From contig CAJWER010000120.1 in NCBI GenBank assembly GCA_913030785.1, forward strand, positions 1 to 8,512: a DNA stretch of 8,512 nt, in the 5' to 3' direction. The notes under the pieces are model-generated. The model saw nothing but the letters and a program-made list of their open reading frames with translations. It did not search any database and was not told where the DNA came from. Below, one piece after another: positions 5,666 through 8,512 of this stretch. A program made the position numbers and the translations under genes. Within the stretch, counting starts at the first letter, position 1. Each line of letters begins with the position of its first letter. Source of the DNA: an uncultured Chloroflexota bacterium. Lineage in GTDB: Bacteria; Chloroflexota; Dehalococcoidia; Lucifugimonadales; CAJWER01.

Positions 5666-6610
5666 ATGGAACACCGCATCTTGGGACGGACCGGCCTTCG
5701 GGTATCGCTGTTGAGCCTCGGTAGCGGCGGCGCCAGGCAGCTAGGCCAGGCCATTGGCATGACCCAGTCGGGGCAGACGGCCCTGGTCCGCCGGGCACTG
5801 GATTTGGGCGTGAATTTCATCGACACTTCCGCCGGATACGGAGAGAGCGAGGCGATCCTCGGCCGGGCCCTCGACGGCGTGCCCAGGGACTCCTACCACC
5901 TCTGCACAAAGTGGTCCCCCTGGGAGAATGGAGTATTCGGGGAGGACCCTCAGTCCCTAGTAGACTCCGTCGAGCGAAGCCTTGCCCGCCTGGGCACGGA
6001 TCACGTCGAGGTCATGATGTTTCATGGCCCCCTCGCACCGGAATACCGTGTCATCGTCGACCGGTTCTATCCGACCATGGAGCGGCTGCGCGAGCAGGGC
6101 AAGATACGCTACATCGGCCTAAGCGTGCAGTATGCAACCGAGCCTTCGCAGGGGGTTGTAGACCTCGCAATCAAGAGTGACGCCAATCTGTGGGATGTGC
6201 TGATGCTCAAGTACGGACTACTCAACCAGTCTGTTGCCAAAGAGGTCTTGCCGCTGGCCATCAAACACGGGGTTGGAATAATGAACATGGCGGCCATCCG
6301 CGTAAAACTCCCGGACCCCGACCTGCTCCAGGAGTTGATGCGAGAGTGGAGCGACGAAGGCCACATAGGACAGGGCGAACTGCCTTCAGACGATCCGCTG
6401 GGATGGCTCGTACACGACGACGTGGCCTCCGTGGTCGCCGCCGGATACAAGTTCGCGGCGGACCATCCGGCGATAGCAACAGTCATCACTGGTACGTCCA
6501 ACCTGGATCACCTAGAAGAGAACGTTGCCGCACTAAGCAAGCCTTACCTCCCGGCCAATGACACCCGTCGGCTAAAGGAACTCTTTGGCGACATCGTCGA
6601 GTACGCTTGA
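5666..6610 (+). CDS. Aldo-keto reductase family oxidoreductase
   Basis: A 314-residue NAD(P)H-dependent TIM-barrel oxidoreductase, normal length for the family. It begins MEHRILGRTGLRVSLLSLG, the typical start of AKRs of the aldose dehydrogenase/YdjG-like type. The catalytic tetrad is complete: D53 and Y58 in NFIDTSAGYGESE, K82 in LCTKWSP, and H120 in VMMFHGP. The cofactor end is seen in IATVITGTSNLDHLEENVAAL (about 280-300). The frame opens at ATG 5633, but ATG 5666 matches the family start and lies just behind a TATAGT box, so I prefer it. The likely substrate is a sugar or other aldehyde/ketone or the reverse oxidation; specificity cannot be read. It stands alone in direction, with the recombinase remnant behind and the FG-GAP gene converging 37 bp beyond its stop; no terminator is seen in that gap. 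Confidence 0.9.
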   Translation: MEHRILGRTGLRVSLLSLGSGGARQLGQAIGMTQSGQTALVRRALDLGVNFIDTSAGYGESEAILGRALDGVPRDSYHLCTKWSPWENGVFGEDPQSLVDSVERSLARLGTDHVEVMMFHGPLAPEYRVIVDRFYPTMERLREQGKIRYIGLSVQYATEPSQGVVDLAIKSDANLWDVLMLKYGLLNQSVAKEVLPLAIKHGVGIMNMAAIRVKLPDPDLLQELMREWSDEGHIGQGELPSDDPLGWLVHDDVASVVAAGYKFAADHPAIATVITGTSNLDHLEENVAALSKPYLPANDTRRLKELFGDIVEYA

Positions 6611-6647
6611 TAACAGTGTGATCGCAGCTGGACGAGGCCTCCGGTTG

Positions 6648-8512
6648 CTAGTGATCATATCGAACATCTACCCTTGTCACGCGCGGCGTTCGACCACCAT
6701 TGATCGCGCCCAGCGCCAGCCGATATTGCACCCAAGGGCCACCATCGTCGGATGCGCCCAGCGCCTGGCCGCTTTCGAACCAACTCTCGGAGCCATCCGG
6801 CCCAACCCAGGGGGACGACGCCAAGCCGTTCCTGGTCTTCGATGACCTGATCTGGGCCCCGACCCATGTTTTGGGCGGCACGTCCGCTTGCCACGACACC
6901 GCGGTCACTCTTGCGCCACCCGGCAGCTCATGGGGCGCGGAAGTGTAGTGCTCCTCGGGCCCGCCATCCGCGATGTTGCCTGGCGCCACGGAGGACATCC
7001 CGTGGGGCCCTGAACTGGGCAATCGCGTGGTTCTGCTCTCCGCAAATCCGTCGGGGCCGTTCCACCACACCTCCGAGTAGGCCACCTGGTCTCCCCACAC
7101 CTTGTGGTTTGCCACCGCAAGATCGACGTATCCGTTCTCGTTGAAGTCGGCGGCCACCGAGCCTGTAGCCGAGTGCGTGAAGAGTCGCGCGCGGTCCGTA
7201 GCCGAGAAGCCTCGGCCCTCGCGATTCCAGTAGATATAGGAGTCAAGGTCACGCACCCGCCCATCTGCATAAGAGCAAACGAAAAGATCTAGCAGGCCGT
7301 CATTGTTGAAATCGGCCACGCTCATGGCGTTGATGTGGTTAGCGGGCAGCATCGTTTTGTGATCATCTCGCAGACCGTCTGGACCGTTCCAGTACACGTA
7401 CGCGAAAGAGTCGTGAGGCGAGTCCGGCGAAGGCGTCGTCCCGCCCATAATCAGGTCGAGGTATCCGTTGCCGGTGAGGTCGGCGGCACGGGCGCACATC
7501 GTGTTGAATGCCGACAAGAACTGGATCCGCTCCATGCTGAACCCCTCGGGCCCTCCCCACAGGATGAAGCACCGTTCGGACCCGTTGCCTTGAGGGACCA
7601 CCATGTCGAGCCAGCCGTTATTGTTGAAGTCGGCCAGATAGACCCAGAGGCAATAGTCATACAGCACACCATCATGTTCCATCCGAATACGCTGCGGGTT
7701 CAGCGCGTCGATCCCTCCGGGGCCGCCATTGAAAATCAGTATCTCCGAGTTGGAATAGCCCGTGATGACGACATCCAGATATCCATTGTGGTTGAGGTCT
7801 CCGGCTGCCGCGCCGGAAGCGCGGGCCGTGGGCAGAACAAGGCTTGGCTCTTTCGGAAAGCCCCCTGGTTGGGCGAAATAGACAAATGAACCTGGATCTC
7901 GATTGACGCAGTTGTGCGAACTATTGGCGAACACCAGGTCCACGAGGCCGTCGTCGTTTAGGTCGCAGCAGAGAGCCTCCACCGTGCCCACGCCGTACAC
8001 GTCCTCGCTCCGCTCAGGCGAGAATCCGTCGGGGCCACCATAGTAGATCGTGGGGCTGACCTCGAAGATCTTCCGGCTGTAGTGATTGATGAAAAGCAGG
8101 CAGGGACGCGTCTCACCTTCAATCCTTACTACAAATACCCGACGCGGGTCCTCCGCCGATAGGAGTACGGGATCTTCGAAAGTGCGGTTTCGAGCACCTC
8201 GGTAGACGAAAGAGTCGGTCGTGAACGACTCGGACGTGTGGTTCTGGCAAAACACGATGTCGCCGAGCCCGTCGCCGTCGAGGTCCTCGACAAGTACGTC
8301 GCATGCCCTGTTGGTTTTGATCCGCGTCCGCCGCAGGCTGTCGAAGCCCGATTCGCCGCCCCAGTACACCCACGAGCCCTCGGCCTGCCCAAACGTCTGG
8401 CGGCAGGCGACCACTATGTCGTCGAACCCGTCTCCGTCAATGTCGCCGACCGCGACGGCCATGGCTCTTTGACAATCCAGAATGATCGGCTCCCCGAAGG
8501 TCCGATCGTAGG
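6648..8512 (-). CDS. FG-GAP/VCBS repeat protein, N-terminus beyond right edge
   Basis: At least 620 residues; the frame stays open through the right edge (…YDRTFGEPIILDCQRAMAVAV), so Met at 8462 is internal. Nine integrin-like blades recur about every 55 residues. Counting from that Met, the loops are DIDGDGFDD (7), DLDGDGLGD (60), a degenerate RIEGETRP (about 113), DLNDDGLVD (167), DLNHNGYLD (222), DFNNNGWLD (278), DLTGNGYLD (328), DFNNDGLLD (384) and DFNENGYVD (439). Between them come W/YxGG(P)xGF strands. These fold into calcium-binding beta-propeller blades. A C-terminal domain (about 500-604, HELPGGARVTAVSWQADVPP to VRYDH) resembles a beta-sandwich seen at the ends of other such proteins. 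Such proteins are usually exported and may bind glycans or proteins; the export signal would lie outside the window. Stop TAG at 6650-6648 converges with the aldo-keto reductase. Confidence 0.92.
   Translation of the reverse strand, partial: YDRTFGEPIILDCQRAMAVAVGDIDGDGFDDIVVACRQTFGQAEGSWVYWGGESGFDSLRRTRIKTNRACDVLVEDLDGDGLGDIVFCQNHTSESFTTDSFVYRGARNRTFEDPVLLSAEDPRRVFVVRIEGETRPCLLFINHYSRKIFEVSPTIYYGGPDGFSPERSEDVYGVGTVEALCCDLNDDGLVDLVFANSSHNCVNRDPGSFVYFAQPGGFPKEPSLVLPTARASGAAAGDLNHNGYLDVVITGYSNSEILIFNGGPGGIDALNPQRIRMEHDGVLYDYCLWVYLADFNNNGWLDMVVPQGNGSERCFILWGGPEGFSMERIQFLSAFNTMCARAADLTGNGYLDLIMGGTTPSPDSPHDSFAYVYWNGPDGLRDDHKTMLPANHINAMSVADFNNDGLLDLFVCSYADGRVRDLDSYIYWNREGRGFSATDRARLFTHSATGSVAADFNENGYVDLAVANHKVWGDQVAYSEVWWNGPDGFAESRTTRLPSSGPHGMSSVAPGNIADGGPEEHYTSAPHELPGGARVTAVSWQADVPPKTWVGAQIRSSKTRNGLASSPWVGPDGSESWFESGQALGASDDGGPWVQYRLALGAINGGRTPRVTRVDVRYDH

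Noticed and set aside
5434..5826. 130-codon minus-strand frame overlapping the aldo-keto reductase start
   Set aside because: Half lies antisense to the reductase, and the rest matches no family I know and has no ribosome binding site.
7335..7889. 184-codon plus-strand frame inside the FG-GAP gene
   Set aside because: Antisense of the repeat-coding strand; its regular VEVGG-like pattern is the complement of the FG-GAP loops.

Overview
The window is a GC-rich bacterial accessory region. Its gene set and the GTAGGGGCAGG-type palindromes near position 530 remind me of environmental Chloroflexota (SAR202/Dehalococcoidia-like) genomes. That placement comes from memory of such genomes rather than from a search, and other environmental phyla rich in FG-GAP proteins remain possible.

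Layout. Positions 1-399 (minus) hold the N-terminal part of a pirin-family cupin that runs off the left edge. Positions 400-741 hold no gene but contain a cluster of inverted repeats. A co-directional plus-strand block follows: an M20 (ArgE/DapE-like) metallohydrolase (about 742-1845), a divergent ureohydrolase-fold protein (1883-2980) and a five-bladed-propeller glycoside-hydrolase-like protein (3030-4439). The three have 37-49 bp gaps, and a hairpin terminator candidate (4514-4535) lies 74 bp after the last stop. They look like one transcription unit for using a small acylated or amidated organic compound, perhaps sugar-linked; the substrate cannot be read from the sequence.

Positions 4586-5248 (minus) are a graveyard: a serine site-specific recombinase broken by several frameshifts and at least one stop codon, abutting a fragment of a histidine-kinase ATPase domain. 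The promoter, ribosome binding site and start codon of the dead recombinase remain recognisable, and an inverted-repeat operator overlaps the promoter. Positions 5249-5665 hold no supported gene but contain a 10-bp-phased GTTCAAC repeat cluster and a CCCTATAG hairpin, both possible recombination or regulator sites.

Positions 5666-6610 (plus) encode an intact aldo-keto reductase that may be translated from a leaderless mRNA. Converging on it from the right is a large FG-GAP/VCBS repeat protein (6648-8512, minus) whose N-terminus lies outside the window. It shows nine blades at about 55-residue spacing and a separate C-terminal domain.

The most interesting points are the ureohydrolase that has lost its first metal-binding His and its guanidinium-binding Glu, the decayed recombinase with a preserved control region, and the phased repeats beside it.
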